The notes: generated by a model not told the origin, from the letters alone. DNA of 64,000 bases from Shinisaurus crocodilurus (GCA_021292165.1 CM037878.1:287852971-287916970); one strand, 5' to 3'; shown: positions 50,701 through 62,570, numbered from the stretch's first letter. Program-made: numbers and translations.

Positions 50701-52670
50701 GGCAAGAGCAGCGAGAAACCCTCTCTCGCTCTTGGGGGTGGCTGGCACTGGCTTCTCCCCCTCCCTGCTGCAATGCCGAGCCGTTTTGGGCTCACCGTGG
50801 CTTTTTTTGTCCTTTTAAACAAAGTTTTTTTAAAATGTGGCTGCCCGAATGGGGATTGGGAAAGCCAGCTGTCAAGCCGGAGATCCCGATCTCTGCCCCC
50901 CACTCAAAAATAAAATAAATTTAAAGGACAAAAAGGCCACGGTGAGTCAAAATTGGCGGGGAGGGAGAGGGGACTTGTTGCTCCCACGGTGTCCCCTGGG
51001 ATACCACTTGGAGGATCGAGGGGGAAGGAGTGGGAGGGAGGGAGCAAAGTACCCACGATAAGCCTGACCGTCTGTCGGGCTCCTCGTGGGTACCTCACGG
51101 AACAACCAGCCCACTGTGGCAAATCACCACGATGGGTTGGCGTGACGTGAGAACCCACCCACTGTGGAAAGATACACAAGCCCACTGCCCGGAACTGGAC
51201 ACTTGGGGACGGGGCACTAGCAGCTCCCACTTCCTTAAATGCAAGGTTGCCCAAACAGCTTCTCTCTCGAGATAGATAGATAGATAGATAGATGGATGAC
51301 CTTTTGGGGCTAACCTTGAGCGGCATCCAAAACAAACATGACAGCAATTTTGATAAATAAGCCAAGTAAGGGATTTTCAAAAGAAGGTCATTAGCATTTT
51401 GCATTTACATGCAAGCATCTCATTCTGCTTTCCCAGCCTCTGGCGGCGGCTGAGCCATCCATCGCCCTGTTCAGCCACTGTGATGGAATGGCGTTCCCAC
51501 GGGGGGGGGGGGGGGCGGCTTTCCATCGGCTGACCGCTGGAAAGCCAAGTCAAACACTCACTCGGCCAATCTGTACCTTCTTCTTTTCTTTTTTCCCCCC
51601 AAAATGGTACATCTCCCATTTCATGCAGCCTTGCAAAGGTCCGTGGCTTTGCAAAAGGCAGACAAAATTAATGAGAGAGAACTGATAGGTTGTAAGGGAT
51701 GGATGCCGCAGAGACCCAGAATTTATTCCGTGCGGCTTTTGATCGGGGAACCGTATCTCATACGCCAATATAACGGTGGACAGTTTTACGAGCTCATAAA
51801 TTTGCCAACTATATGCAGTTTTGGTCAGCGCATCTCAAAAGTGATATAGTAGTCGTCCAGCCTTTACTTCATTAGGATCTCTTACCCACCCAGCTAAAGG
51901 GGCTTAATACGAAAAAGCCACAATAAAAGGGTACATCCTAAACATCTAAATAGTAGAAACACCCTTCTGCCTTCCACCTCTCCCCACTCCTCCCAACCAT
52001 AACCAGAGAAAAGGAGCCTTGGCAATTCATATTTTTCTATCTCCACAGCAGCCCTGTGTCGAAGGTTAGTCAGAGATAGACTTATTCAAGTGGGAATTTC
52101 AACCTGGGTTTCCCACAGTCAAACCCAATATCCTATTCACCCTGGCACACAGGAATTCTGAGATAAGTTTCTACACACATATACGTTCCCTACTGTAAAG
52201 GTCAGGTGGAGATTTCATACGCTTTTCAAGATTTACAAACACGTTTCCCATATATATTAATAGTACACAGACAGCTACAACTGCAGTTTTAATTTTCTGC
52301 TATTGATTGCCTAATCTTTTTGGCATTTCAATCAATCTGCCCTCAAGTCTCTGGTTCAAAACAGAGGGAGATTGTTTTTTCCTTCCTAAGAAGTGTCCTT
52401 CTCTTCATTTGTTATGCCATGCCATCAATATCCTTGGCACTTTACAGAGTACAAGGGGATAGGTCCCTGCCCGGAGGTGCTTACAATCCAAATGATTGCC
52501 GTAAGAATCATATGACCTAGATTAACAAAACTTGAGGTCAGTGCAGGATGCAGTTCTTGAATCTTCCAAAGTTACTAGCTCTAGAAGCTCTGACTTCACT
52601 TGGCTAACGTGAGTTCTCATTTATCCTTGACTCTGTCACTGAGCTGCTATGGAATGTTCAGGAACATTTT
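50701..52670. other. Intron or upstream sequence, mostly unassigned
   Basis: Contains a GATA microsatellite (51271-51294), AACCCACC-type repeats near 51060-51160 and a G tract at 51500. No exon resembling the GDPD5 N terminus found. Confidence 0.4.
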
Positions 52671-52674
52671 TTAA

Positions 52675-52928
52675 AATTATTTATTTATTTATTATATTTA
52701 TACCCTGCCTTTTTTTTTTTTCCCCCTGAAAGGAACCCAAGGCGGCTTACATAATCCTCCTCCTCCTCCTCTCCATTTTATCCTCACAACAACCCTGTGA
52801 CGTAGGTTAGGCTGAGAGTCAGTGACTGGCCCAAAGTCACCCAGTGAGTTTCATGGCCGAGCGGGGACTAGAACCCGGATCTCCTGAGTCCCAGTCCAAC
52901 ACTCTCACCACTAAGCCACACTGGCTCA
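52675..52928 (-). mobile_element. CORE/MIR-like SINE
   Basis: Minus strand: GAGCCAGTGTGGCTTAGTGG, CTCAGGAGATCCGGGTTCTAG, GTGACTTTGGGCCAGTCACT, CACAGGGTTGTTGTGAGGAT, TAAGCCGCCTTGGGTTCC and a TAAATAAATAA tail. Confidence 0.87.
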
Positions 52929-52957
52929 GAGTTTTCACACACTGTCAGCACCTAAGG

Positions 52958-53066
52958 CAGTGTTCTCCAACCTTGGGTCCCCAGATGTTTTTGGCCTACA
53001 ACTCCCAGCATGCCCCAGCCAGTTGTAGGCCAAAAACATCTGGGGACCCAAGGTTGGAGAACACTG
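52958..53066. mobile_element. hAT MITE, internally deleted
   Basis: CAGTGTTCTCCAACCTTGGG, CAGCATGCCCCAGCCAG joined directly to TTGTAGGCCAAAAACATC, ending GGTTGGAGAACACTG. No clear flanking duplication. Confidence 0.87.
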
Positions 53067-53599
53067 GTGTATACACACACACACTTGTCAATATGCAAGG
53101 GATTAATGGCCACAGAGACGGTCTTATACTCAAACACATCCATAAATTTACATGAATGTGAATTTACACTTTTAAGATGAAGTCCATTAATTTCTGAGAT
53201 GATTTCATGAATTTAAATTCATACTAACAAATGAATGGGTTCTTCTCTCTCTCTCCCTTTCTTTTTGTTGGGATTCATCATCTTTGTGACTACCTTTTAG
53301 TGCGGGAGATGCTGACATGACAACTTGATCTAGATTCCATTACTCATCCTATCCTGACATGAACTGCTTCCTCCTACTCCCCATCAAATAGGTTTGTTTG
53401 ATGAATAATTCTTTTTACACATTTAGTTCTCTACCCTGGCAGTGTTAACACTTTGGATTAAAAGAATCCCCCTCCCTCCAAGGTCTGGTTTTATTCCGCT
53501 TTCCATAGTCACATCAAAAAGGAGTAAAGAACAATGGGCGGGGGGAGTGAGAATAGGGTGCTGTTTTCTGAGCAGTGGCGTAGTGGAAGCAGGGCTGAT

Positions 53600-54170
53600 C
53601 GCTGATCCAGCGGCTGGAGCGACTCCCGTACGAAGAAAGGTTACAGTGGCTGGGATTGTTTAGCTTGGGGAAAAGGCGAGAGAAGGGGAGACTTGATAGA
53701 GGTGTACAGAATTATGTATAGTGTGGAGAAATTGGATAGGGGGACATTTTTCTCCCTCTCTCATAACACTAGAACCCAGTGGGGTCATCCCATGAAGTTG
53801 ATCGGCGGGAGATTCAGGACAGATCAAAGGAAGGACTTCCTCACACCCTGCAGAGTTCAACTATGGAATTCACTTCCACAAGATGTGGTGACGTCCACCA
53901 ATTTGGAGGGCTTCAAAAGGGGATTGGACAAATTCTTGGAGGAGAAGGCTATCAATGGCTACTAGTCCCGATTGGCTATATGCTCCCTCCAGTATCAGAG
54001 GCAGTCTGCCTACGTACTCCAGTTGCTGGGGAACATGGGTGAGAGGGTGCTCTTGCACTCATGTCCTGCTTGTGGGATCCAGTGGGCAGCTGCTTGGCCA
54101 CTGTGTGAACAGAATTGCAGGACTAGATAGACCCTTGGTCTGATCCAGCAGGGCTCTTCTGATGTTCAGG
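53600..54170 (+). mobile_element. CR1 LINE 3-prime end
   Basis: Frames read SSGWSDSRTKKGYSGW-like, then DRGTFFSLSHNTRTQWGHPM, KLIGGRFRTDQRKDFLTP and GFKRGLDKFLEEKAINGY, followed by the CR1 UTR (CTCCAGTATCAGAGGCAG through CAGCAGGGCTCTTCTGATG). The most complete copy of this subfamily here. Confidence 0.87.
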
Positions 54171-54964
54171 GCTACACTATTTTATTAGCCACTCCTCCAA
54201 GTCCCAGAATTCTCTGTCCCCTCTGAGCCTGGCTGCAATTCTCACTGTAGCTTGGGGGGGGGGGGTGAATTTTCCCAGCAACAGTACATTGTTCCCTGTT
54301 GTAATTCAAAGTATTTCGGCGTGACTTGGCCTTGCATGAGCAATGAAGATCCACTAGCTTTACAAAAGACCTGCTCTTGGGGGGGGGGGGGATATTAAAA
54401 CGGCCAGAACTGGTTCGTGGATGTGGGTCAACGCAGCTGTCTGCATTCTGGACTCTCTTTGGGGGCGTGGCCACGGAGAGGGTCACGACGAGCGCCTGCA
54501 CTTCCAACACTGACCACTGCATCGCTGGGCTGGGGTGTCGCCAACGTGGTGCTCGTGGGCGCCAATCTGCCACAGGCAGCTCTCTCGGGACCCACCAGGC
54601 ATCCTGTCTCCCTCCCGATATTTATTTTATTTTATTGTTTAAGATATATATTTTTAAAAAAATTAAAACAAAAACAAAACCGAACTGATAGGGTAGCATG
54701 CTGCAAAGTGATGTGCCAGCTTACAGCACCCATCTTTATTTCCTCATGAACCCCAGAGGCTCATGGTGGGGGGGAAGAAGCCCAGTGCTTCATTTCTTGG
54801 GGGGAGGGAAGAAGCCCAGTGCTTCATTCTGAAGCGTGCCCAGCCACGCAGAAAAAAAGAGGCGCCTGTGGTGGTGGTGGTGGGGTGTCCTGAGAGGCTA
54901 GAGGGGTCTGTTTTGCTCTGTGTGCGTGCGCGCGCATGTATGCATGTGTTCTTGTGTTTCTTTG

Positions 54965-56062
54965 GTCAGATTTGATACTGGGCCGTCTGACAGGGAACTG
55001 CAAACTAGGGGGTGTTGTCGTTCCATACACCAAAGAAGATACAATCTCAAACAAACTAGAAACCACAAGAGGGGCAGACTCGTCCACGGAATGGCTGTGG
55101 ACAATACATGGCTCAAAAAAGTAATTTACTGCTGGGGACCTGCTATTGCCCCCTGGCTGAAATGCTCAGGGTGATCTTGAGATGGAGAGTGAAATCATGG
55201 AGGCATCCAAAGGAGAGATGCTTATAGTAATGGGTGATTTCAATTATCTGCACATCGACTGTGTTCTGGTCAGACAAAGAAGAAAAATTTATCGATACCT
55301 TAAACCACTGTGCCCTACAATGGTTGGTCATGGAACCAACCAGAGGAGAGGCGATCCTGGACTTGATACTAAGTGGCAGCCAGGTCCTAGTGCAAAATGT
55401 GAGAGTTGCTGAGCCAACAGCAGCCATAATTTAATTTATATGCCAGGGAAATTGCCAAGAAAGTCCAACACAATCACTTTTGACTTCAAAAGAGAAAACG
55501 TCTCTATAATGAGGGTATTGGTAAGAAGAAAGTTGAAAGGGAAAGTTAAGAGGGTCAAAACCCTCCAGAACGCCTAGAGGTTGCTCAGAATCACAATAAC
55601 AGCTCAGCTAGAAGGTCAGGAAAGAAACCACAAAGTCCACAAAGAGGTCACCAGCACGGTTTACAAGCAGTGTCAAGGAAGCTATTAAAGAAAAGAAGGC
55701 TTCCTTCACAATCTGGAAATCTTGCCCAAATGAGAACAAAAAGAAATACAAGCTTTCACAAGAGAAACGGAAGCATACATTTAGGGATACCAAAAAGGAT
55801 TTTGAGGAGCAAAATGTTATAACACCAACAACAAAACATTCTTAAAATACATCAGAAATAGGAAACCAGCTAGGGAGGCTATTGGGCCATTGGATAACAA
55901 AGTAGTTAGAGGGGTACTAGAGGAGGATAAGGAGATCGCGGAGAAGCTGGATGAATTCTTCGTGTCTGTCTTCACTGCAGAAGATGTAGGGTAGATACTC
56001 GTGTCTGAACTGATATTCTCAGAAAGAGAGACTGAGGAACTGAGGCAAAAAGTGGTAAACAT
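54965..56062 (+). pseudogene. CR1-like LINE ORF2 endonuclease region, broken
   Basis: Overlapping frames give SKGEMLIVMGDFNYLHID, WLVMEPTRGEAILDLILSGS, then ANCVRVAEPTA-like and, further on, KKGNKEIAEKLDEFF-like sequence near 55940. GDFN and LDLIL are apurinic-endonuclease motifs of CR1 ORF2. Several frameshifts and stops separate the pieces, so it is a dead copy. Confidence 0.78.
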
Positions 56063-56150
56063 AAGAACTTAAGAAGAGCCCCGTTGCATCAGACCAAAGG
56101 CGTACGCTGTTGAGCTCATGTCCTGTTTGTACCTAAGGGTGCCAGAAGGC
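56063..56150 (-). mobile_element. CR1 3-prime UTR fragment
   Basis: CATAAGAACTTAAGAAGAGC, GTTGCATCAGACCAAAGGCG and GAGCTCATGTCCTGTTTG; truncates the preceding CR1 copy. Confidence 0.6.
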
Positions 56151-56216
56151 CTGGCTTCACCCAGATGGTGCAATCCAACACATCTGGAGGGCACTAGGTT
56201 GGGGGGGGGCTGTGCT
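56151..56216 (+). mobile_element. hAT MITE half-element
   Basis: CCAGATGGTGCAATCCAACA, CATCTGGAGGGCACTAGGTT, then a G tract. Confidence 0.5.
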
Positions 56217-56309
56217 AAACACTGGCCACGACCACCCAATCTCAGGGCTTCTCTACACAAGACATTTACTGTGCTCTCGTGACTCATCACTCACGGAAGT
56301 TTGCGGGTG

Positions 56310-56485
56310 GTTAGTCCCCGCCTGGCCATGAAGCTCACTGGGTGACTTTGGGACAGTCACTGACTCTCAGCCTAAACTACCTCACAGGATTGTTGTGAGG
56401 ATAAAATGGAGAGGAGGAGGAGGAGGATTATGTAAGCCGCCTTGGGTTCCTTGCAGGAAAAAAGGCGGGGTATAAATATAAATCC
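56310..56485 (+). mobile_element. CORE/MIR-like SINE, 5-prime truncated
   Basis: TAGTCCCCGCCTGGCCATGA, GGGTGACTTTGGGACAGTCA, CACAGGATTGTTGTGAGGAT, GGCGGGGTATAAATATAAAT. Confidence 0.8.
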
Positions 56486-56519
56486 TCCTCCTAATCCTCC
56501 TCCTCCTCCTAATCCTCCT

Positions 56520-56830
56520 CCTCCTCCAGGGCCTCTCCTGTGCTTTCCAAGCATTTCCGCAGCTTTTTTTAGAGGGAGGGGAAATGTAGCATTATCTGGA
56601 AATGGCGGAATGAACCGGAATGAGAAGCTCGTGTATTTTCGCAATGCCGCTATACCGCAGCACCACCTTGTGGCTGTCTAATGGAACATGTTGAAAGGCA
56701 GAGAAAGAAGGACCCCCAGGAATAAAAACACGTGTAAAGGAGTCAATCTTAATCCCGCAAAGAATCCAGAAGCAGAAGCCTCGGTAGAGTGGTGGGTTAA
56801 AAGACTCATGCAGAGGAGCCCTAAGTGTGG
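56520..56830 (-). repeat. Unclassified repeat, inverted partner of 63000-63335
   Basis: GGGCCTCTCCTGTGCTTTCC, CAAGCATTTCCGCAG, GAGAAGCTCGTGTATTTTCG, AGCACCACCTTGTGGCTGTC and GAAGCAGAAGCCTCGGTAG have reverse-complement matches in order at 63000-63335. Family unknown. Confidence 0.65.
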
Positions 56831-57585
56831 TAGCAGAGGGCCACTGCGAGGCTCAAACGCTTCTCGTATTCTGCACGGTAATCGTTCCCAGCAAAGGCAC
56901 CATACGCCTCATGCCTCCTGATCTGTGCCTCGCTCCGTTAGACCCCCAAATCTCCTGAGACGCTTGAATTAAAAGCAAGAAATTATGTGGTAAGACTTAC
57001 CAAGTTTCGGGTTGTTGTTGGTGGTGGTGGTGGTGTTGTGAGTGTGTGTGTGCGTGTACGTGTGTGTTTTAAAAAGTGCATTTGCTGAGATGCATTCTGA
57101 AGAGCGGAGAGAATTAACAGACAAGGGCAAAGGAGGACAGGCGAGTTTTGAAGGAAAGGTTTGGCTTATTAGGGAGTCGTCTGGTTTGTTTGACTTGACG
57201 CTTCTAGACAGACACATCACTGAAGCAGAACCAGCAGGGGAGGAGGAGGAGGAGTAGGAGGGTGGGCGCGTGTCAACGGAGCAGGATGCGTGCAGCAAGC
57301 TCAATGCCCCCTCCTGCACGGTGCTGGGAAAGAGAGCACGCTGGGGGAATTCAAAATCCCAAAAGCAGGAGGGAGGGAGGGTTCGTGATGACAATACGGA
57401 AGGAAGCAATTATCCGCCTGTTTTTCCAAAACAGAACCGCCAAAAAAGGACACCTAATGAAGCTAGCGGGCAGGAAAGGAGAGGTTTTCAACCCGACGGA
57501 ACCTCTGGAACTCACTGCTACAAGGAAGAAGCGGCAGCCACTGGGGCAAGCAACAGGACCGTGTGGTTTTATTTATACTCCCTCT

Positions 57586-57982
57586 CAGGAACGGTGCAGG
57601 GCTGTTTGGCGCCCTAGGCCAAATTATATTTAGCACCCCCCCCTCGTGCCGTGGGGGGGGCTCCGGAGCAAAGCAGCCCTGCTCTGCAACCCCCCCCGCG
57701 CTGCCGCCGCCGCCGCCACCACCTACCTTCCCCCCGCCCCCGCTGCTGCTGCCGCCGCCGCCACCTCCTCCGACGCGATGGGACCCCCGCGCTTTACGAC
57801 GGGAAGGTAGGTAGGTGGTTGGTGGGCGGGCGCGCGCGCACGGGGGGGGTGCGGCGGCGGCGGCCGGCAAGCGGGCGGGGAGGCGCGGCGGAGGCGAGGA
57901 AGGGGCGCAGAAACTCTGCACCCTCTTCCGCCACGCGCCCTAGGCAGCCGCCTGGGTCTGCCTAGCGGTAGCGCCGGCCCTG
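57586..57982. mobile_element. GC-rich non-autonomous hAT element
   Basis: CAGGAACGGTGCAGGGCTGT to CTAGCGGTAGCGCCGGCCCTG, flanked by perfect 8-bp repeats CTCCCTCT (57578-57585, 57983-57990). Same family as 32006-32531 with a different CpG- and CCG-rich interior. Open frames are composition artefacts. Confidence 0.9.
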
Positions 57983-58370
57983 CTCCCTCTGTCCAGAGGA
58001 GGAGAAACGTCAGGGAACTCCTACGGGGTTTTCCTTGGGTGAGAGATCATGGGGGACTTCTTTTACCATGTCTTCCTAAACAGGCGTTGATTTACGAGCG
58101 GAGCAGGCTGCTATGAGGGTGCAGAAGCAAGGATGCAGGCGGGCAGCGGAAATTCCCTCCACCAACATGCCAGAGGGATTCTGCCAGACTGGCTGGCATC
58201 GATTTCAGGCTCTACCCCAGCAAGCGTGCACCTTCTGGATGCCTGGAGCAAAGAATTCCCATGCAGATAGCAACCCATGCCGAGTACCTGCTGCTTTTCA
58301 TCATCAACTCAAAGCCCATGCCAATGCTGAGGGGAAAGCCGCTTGGCTCCCAGTATATAAAGAGTGCAAC

Positions 58371-58487
58371 CCTATGCATGTTTAGGCAGAAAAAAGTCCT
58401 ACAACTCCCAGCATGCCCCAGGCAGCCATGCTGGGAATTATAGGACTTTTTTTTTTTCCCTGTCGAAACATGCATAAGCTTGTGCCC
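58371..58487. mobile_element. Harbinger-like palindromic MITE
   Basis: AGAGTGCAACCCTATGCATG, GGCAGAAAAAAGTCCTAC, CCAGCATGCCCC, right arm TAGGACTTTTTTTTTTTCCC, TGCATAAGCTTGTGCCC, with TAA on both sides. Confidence 0.85.
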
Positions 58488-59074
58488 TAAGGCATTCAGT
58501 GCCTTGCAGGTGCCAGGAATAACTAGCAGGATCCAAAACTTCCCCCACTCCACTCCACGCTCCTTCACCCTAGGAACGGCACAGAGGATCCATGCGCTTA
58601 TTTATTTATTTGTGTTTAAAACCAACCCTCCTGTCGTAAACACACTCTCGTCCTGACATTTAAATAAGCACACAAAAAATCTAGCAGAAAGCACGGGCAT
58701 AACTGCAATTGTCTATTTACAAATGTTAGGTGGGACAGATATTACAGCGGCACAGAAGCAAACACACGGGGAGGCAGGATCACCCGCCAGGATCCCAAAA
58801 CCAGCTTCCTCCCATTAAACTGAAACTGCACGCTCTCGCTCTCCGCCACCCTTTCGGCTCCTTCTGATCTTCCCCGGGGGCAAAGCAAAAGTAGGGTTTC
58901 GCTTCGACGTTGCCAGGAAAGAACGTTCCGGATGATCAGAACTGCCAGTTGCCCCTCGCCGATGCCCAGGGTCCGCCCGTACCAAGCTGAGAGAAGAGAG
59001 AACCACAGCTCTGCTCTGCAGAAGGGAACAGCACGGAGTACACCCCTGGCAGATTAAAGAGGCTGCTGGCCTTT

Positions 59075-59755
59075 GCACGGCTGAAACGGGACGACTCTGT
59101 GTTATTTGAAATGCGCCTATCTATAAACGTCACCTCCAACTCCTTGAAAGGTTTCATCAACGTTGCCTCCGGAAAATCCTGCAAATTACTTGGGAAGATA
59201 GGTGAACAAATGTCAGTGTACTGGAAGAAGCAAAGACTACTAGCATTGAAAAAATGATCCTTCAACGCCAACTTCAGTGGACCGGTCATGTTGTTCGAAT
59301 GCCTGACTGCCGTCTCCCAAAGCAGTTACTTTACTCCCAACTCAAGGATGGAAAGCGGAATATCGGTGGTCAGTATAAGAGGTTTAAAGATGTTCATAAG
59401 GCTAATCTAAAAAAATGCAATATAAACATCGAAAACTGGGAAGCTCTGGCCCATGAACGATCTAACTGGAGGTTGGCCTTTCACAAAGGTTCCATGGACT
59501 TTGAAGAAGCCCGAGTGCAAGGTGAAAGGGAGAAACGTGCTAAGCGAAAAGCACGTCAAACGAATCCTTTACAGGACCATCTTCCATCTGGTAACCTGTG
59601 TCCTCACTGTGGGAAGCTGTGTGGATCTAGAATTGGCCTCCACAGTCACTTACGGACCCATCGCTAGAGTCTACACAAGCTTCTTTAGAATTTCCTCCTT
59701 TTATCCCGGAAGACAATCTTACTCGGTCACGAGTGATCGCCTGATGATGCTGGGA
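59075..59755 (+). mobile_element. RTE-like LINE 3-prime end
   Basis: LERFHQRCLRKILQITWED (frame from 59140), then in the open frame LQRQLQWTGHVVRMPDCRLP, KQLLYSQLKDGKRNIGGQYK, NINIENWEALAHERSNWRL and the CPHCGKLCGSRIGLHSH finger, stop at 59667, tail CCTGATGATG. Best preserved of three copies. The exact LINE clade is uncertain. Confidence 0.82.
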
Positions 59756-60342
59756 GAACCGGAGGGTGTTTGTCTTTTCCACCAAAAATAACGGGTGCAT
59801 CTATGTTCAGCCAACCCAGGGCTACAATTAACATCAGTGACTAGCCCTGACTACAGGGAAATGTCACAATGCAAAACCAGTGATGTGAGACCCATAAGAA
59901 GGGTGGGGAGGGAGAGGTCACAGTATGTGTGCATGTGAGCAAAAAGGAAGGATCCTTGTTTGAGCCTGGGTTTAAGCTGCACATCCCACGAGCACAACAT
60001 GTGGCCCTAATTTCTGGACTTTTCTGTTCTCCCGTTGTTGTTGTTTTACCACCAAGCCTGACAAAGAGTTCTGTACAATTCGAAAGGTTGCACAATCTTT
60101 TCTGGCATTTTGGTTGGTCCTAATAAAGGTATGGCCCCAACTGTGGATTTTGAACGTAAGATCCACCCCGCGGAGCCAGAGCTGGAGTCCATCTAACCCA
60201 GGGTGCTGATTCCAACAGTGAACAGCCAGGATTATCTGGGAAGCCCACAAGTGGGCCGTGAAGACAACCCACCGACCGTCGCTGCAGCTGGAAATCAGAG
60301 GTGCATATGCTGCTCCTGAAGCAGGATGTTCCATTTAGCTAT

Positions 60343-60570
60343 CAGAGAGCCAGCGTGATGTAGTGGTTAGAGGGCTGGACTGGAAGTGGGGAGACCATGA
60401 AGCCCCCTGGGTGACTTTGGCCCAGTCACTGACTCTCAGCCTAACCCACCTCACAGGGTCGTTGTGACTGAGGATAAAACGGAAGAGGAGGAGGGCCATG
60501 TGAGCCACCAACGGGTTCCTCGCAAGAGGCGGAAATGCGGGATATAAATGAAATGATCAATAAATCATGC
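60343..60570 (+). mobile_element. CORE/MIR-like SINE
   Basis: GAGAGCCAGCGTGATGTAGT, TGAAGCCCCCTGGGTGACTT, CACTGACTCTCAGCC, CTCACAGGGTCGTTGTGACT, GGGATATAAATGAAATG tail. Confidence 0.82.
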
Positions 60571-60662
60571 CTTAAACCCATTGATCCTGCCCTCCATTTG
60601 TCTTGCCCGTTCCTAAGCTAGTGGCACATCTTGTAGCAGTAAATGTTGTAAGTTACACACCG

Positions 60663-60723
60663 GGAGGAGGAGGAGGAGGAGGAGGAGGAGGAGGAGGAGG
60701 AGGAGGAGGAGGAGGAGGAGGAA
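60663..60723. repeat. GGA trinucleotide repeat
   Basis: About 20 uninterrupted GGA units. Confidence 0.97.
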
Positions 60724-60877
60724 AACAATGTTCTTTTGTCTGCCATTAAGGTACTGCTCAACTTTATCAGGTCAGGTGACTCCAGCTTCTAAGAGAGGAA
60801 AATGTATCTCTCTACCCACTTCCTCCAGAATTTAAGTTCTCACTCGTTCCTTTCCCTTTGTTACAGCAGCATTTATA

Positions 60878-60982
60878 TATACAGAGAGAGAGAGAGAGTC
60901 ACACACACACACACACACTGAGATGTTCTAGCTGCAAGAGACAGCATGTGACAACACACACACACACACACACACACACACG
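60878..60982. repeat. GA and CA microsatellites
   Basis: GAGAGAGAGAGA at 60882, then CA runs at 60900-60919 and 60954-60981. Confidence 0.95.
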
Positions 60983-61491
60983 CCCTCCCGCTGCTACCAC
61001 ATTTTATTATGCCAGAAGCCTTAACAGGAACAGCCAAGTGCACCTTTGCCCTCCCGAATGAGGTCTCCGAGCATTAACATGGCCCATTTGCTACCTAATT
61101 GAGCGGCTCAGTGTAAAAGCAGAGAACATCTCGCCGGAGCTAATATTCTAGTTTTGCCTGTGAGCTCTGTGGATTGTGCCGTAGATTGCAGGGGGGGGAT
61201 GGGAAAGCCCTAAACCCCTTCCCTTCGAATAAAACCGCTATTATTTTTACTGCTGTGTCCGTAGGCAACCACCGAGTCTTCAGCGGGAGGGAGGGGGACC
61301 AGGGGAATGGCTGCCAGTTACACAGGATCGTAGACTCAAACTGGTGGTAGTGGGACGGGGGGGGGTGTCAAATGTCCAATCCTATCCCCCCCACACACAC
61401 ACACACAGATCTTCCCACCCGTCCCCCACAGATCAACCTACGCAATCCCGAAGAACAGCGTGCCAGGAGCCCAAGACAGGAAAGCTGCAGA

Positions 61492-62488
61492 CAGGGATGT
61501 TGAAGAGTCCTTGGTCTCGAGTCACGAGTCTTTGGACCCGAGTCTCGAGTCCGAGTCCGAGTCCGAGTCCTTGGTCCAAAATGGTGACTCACGAGTCACA
61601 AGTCACGAGTCCCTCCCAAAGCTGACTCCACGAGTCCCTATTAAAATCAATGGGGGGTTTTCCCAACAAAATAAGGCTACTTCAGATGTGTGGTTTAAAT
61701 AAATTCTAGGCACAAGTGTGCCTTTTTATTCCAAAACTCTGCAACTGATTTTGGCAAGAACAGACCAGGCAGAAAAACCCAAAATAACCAGGCAGGCAGA
61801 GGAGGCAGGGAACCCCAAAGCAGGCAGGCAGAGGCCTTTGTCTTGGACAATTCAACTGTTGAACTGGTCAAGAAGAGACCAGGCAGGCAGAGGAGGCTGG
61901 GAACCCCAGACAGGCAGGCAGAGGCAGCCAAACCCAAAATGTCTGAAAGGTTGCATTTTAGGAAAATGATTTTAAAAAATAAACTTGCTGTACTTCCTAA
62001 AACTTATCCATGTTGCATTTGAGGAACATGATTTTTTCTAAATGTTTGGCCCCCATTCTGGAACGGTGAGATCTCATCACAATTGCACCCTCACTGAACA
62101 CCCGCTCCACTGGTGACGAACTTGCTGGAACCAGAAACACACTCAAAGCAGCCACACAGAGTAATCTCAGGCCCTTCTTCTGCCTCTCCCAAGTACGCAA
62201 CACACCAATCAAAATAAATCTTGACACACTGTTGGGGCTGCACTCCTGGTAGCCGTCCATAGTGGCCGAGCAGCGGCACACCTCGCTTCCATGCGCTCTT
62301 CGCCGGCAATCATGCTCCTCTCCACTCCTTCTGGCACAGCCCAGGGATGTCGAAGAGTCCTTGGTCTCGAGTCCCGAGTCGAGTCTCGAGTCCCATTAAA
62401 AATATTGGGACTCGAGTCCGAGTCGAGTCAGAGGGGGGACTCAGTCCGACTCACGAGCCGAGTCCTCGAGTCCGAGTCCCCATCCCTG
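61492..62488 (-). mobile_element. hAT element, GAGTC-rich family (997 bp), with transposase C-terminal remnant
   Basis: CAGGGATGTTGAAGAGTCC to GAGTCCCCATCCCTG with exact 8-bp flanking repeats GCTGCAGA (61484-61491, 62489-62496). The minus strand encodes CRCSATMDGYQECSPNSVSR, then after a frame change FLVPASSSPVERVFSEGAIV and MRSHRSRMGAKHLEKIMFLK, the hAT C-terminal dimerisation domain. The rest of the transposase is missing. Interior tandem CAGGCAGGCAGAGG units at 61790-61925. Confidence 0.92.
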
Positions 62489-62570
62489 GCTGCAGACGGC
62501 CACCCAGTGGGCTTCGCGGCCCAGTGGACCTCTGAATCCCTGGCCCTGCCCTGATGCTCTAACCCAGCCT

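Noticed and set aside
57463..57965. Pro/Ala-rich open frames on both strands
   Set aside because: Same explanation: the interior of the GC-rich hAT element at 57586-57982.
58936..59289. 117-aa minus-strand ORF
   Set aside because: It lies largely antisense to the RTE-like LINE ORF; no independent support.
60663..60723. CRISPR-like or tandem protein-coding repeat
   Set aside because: Plain GGA microsatellite with no spacers.
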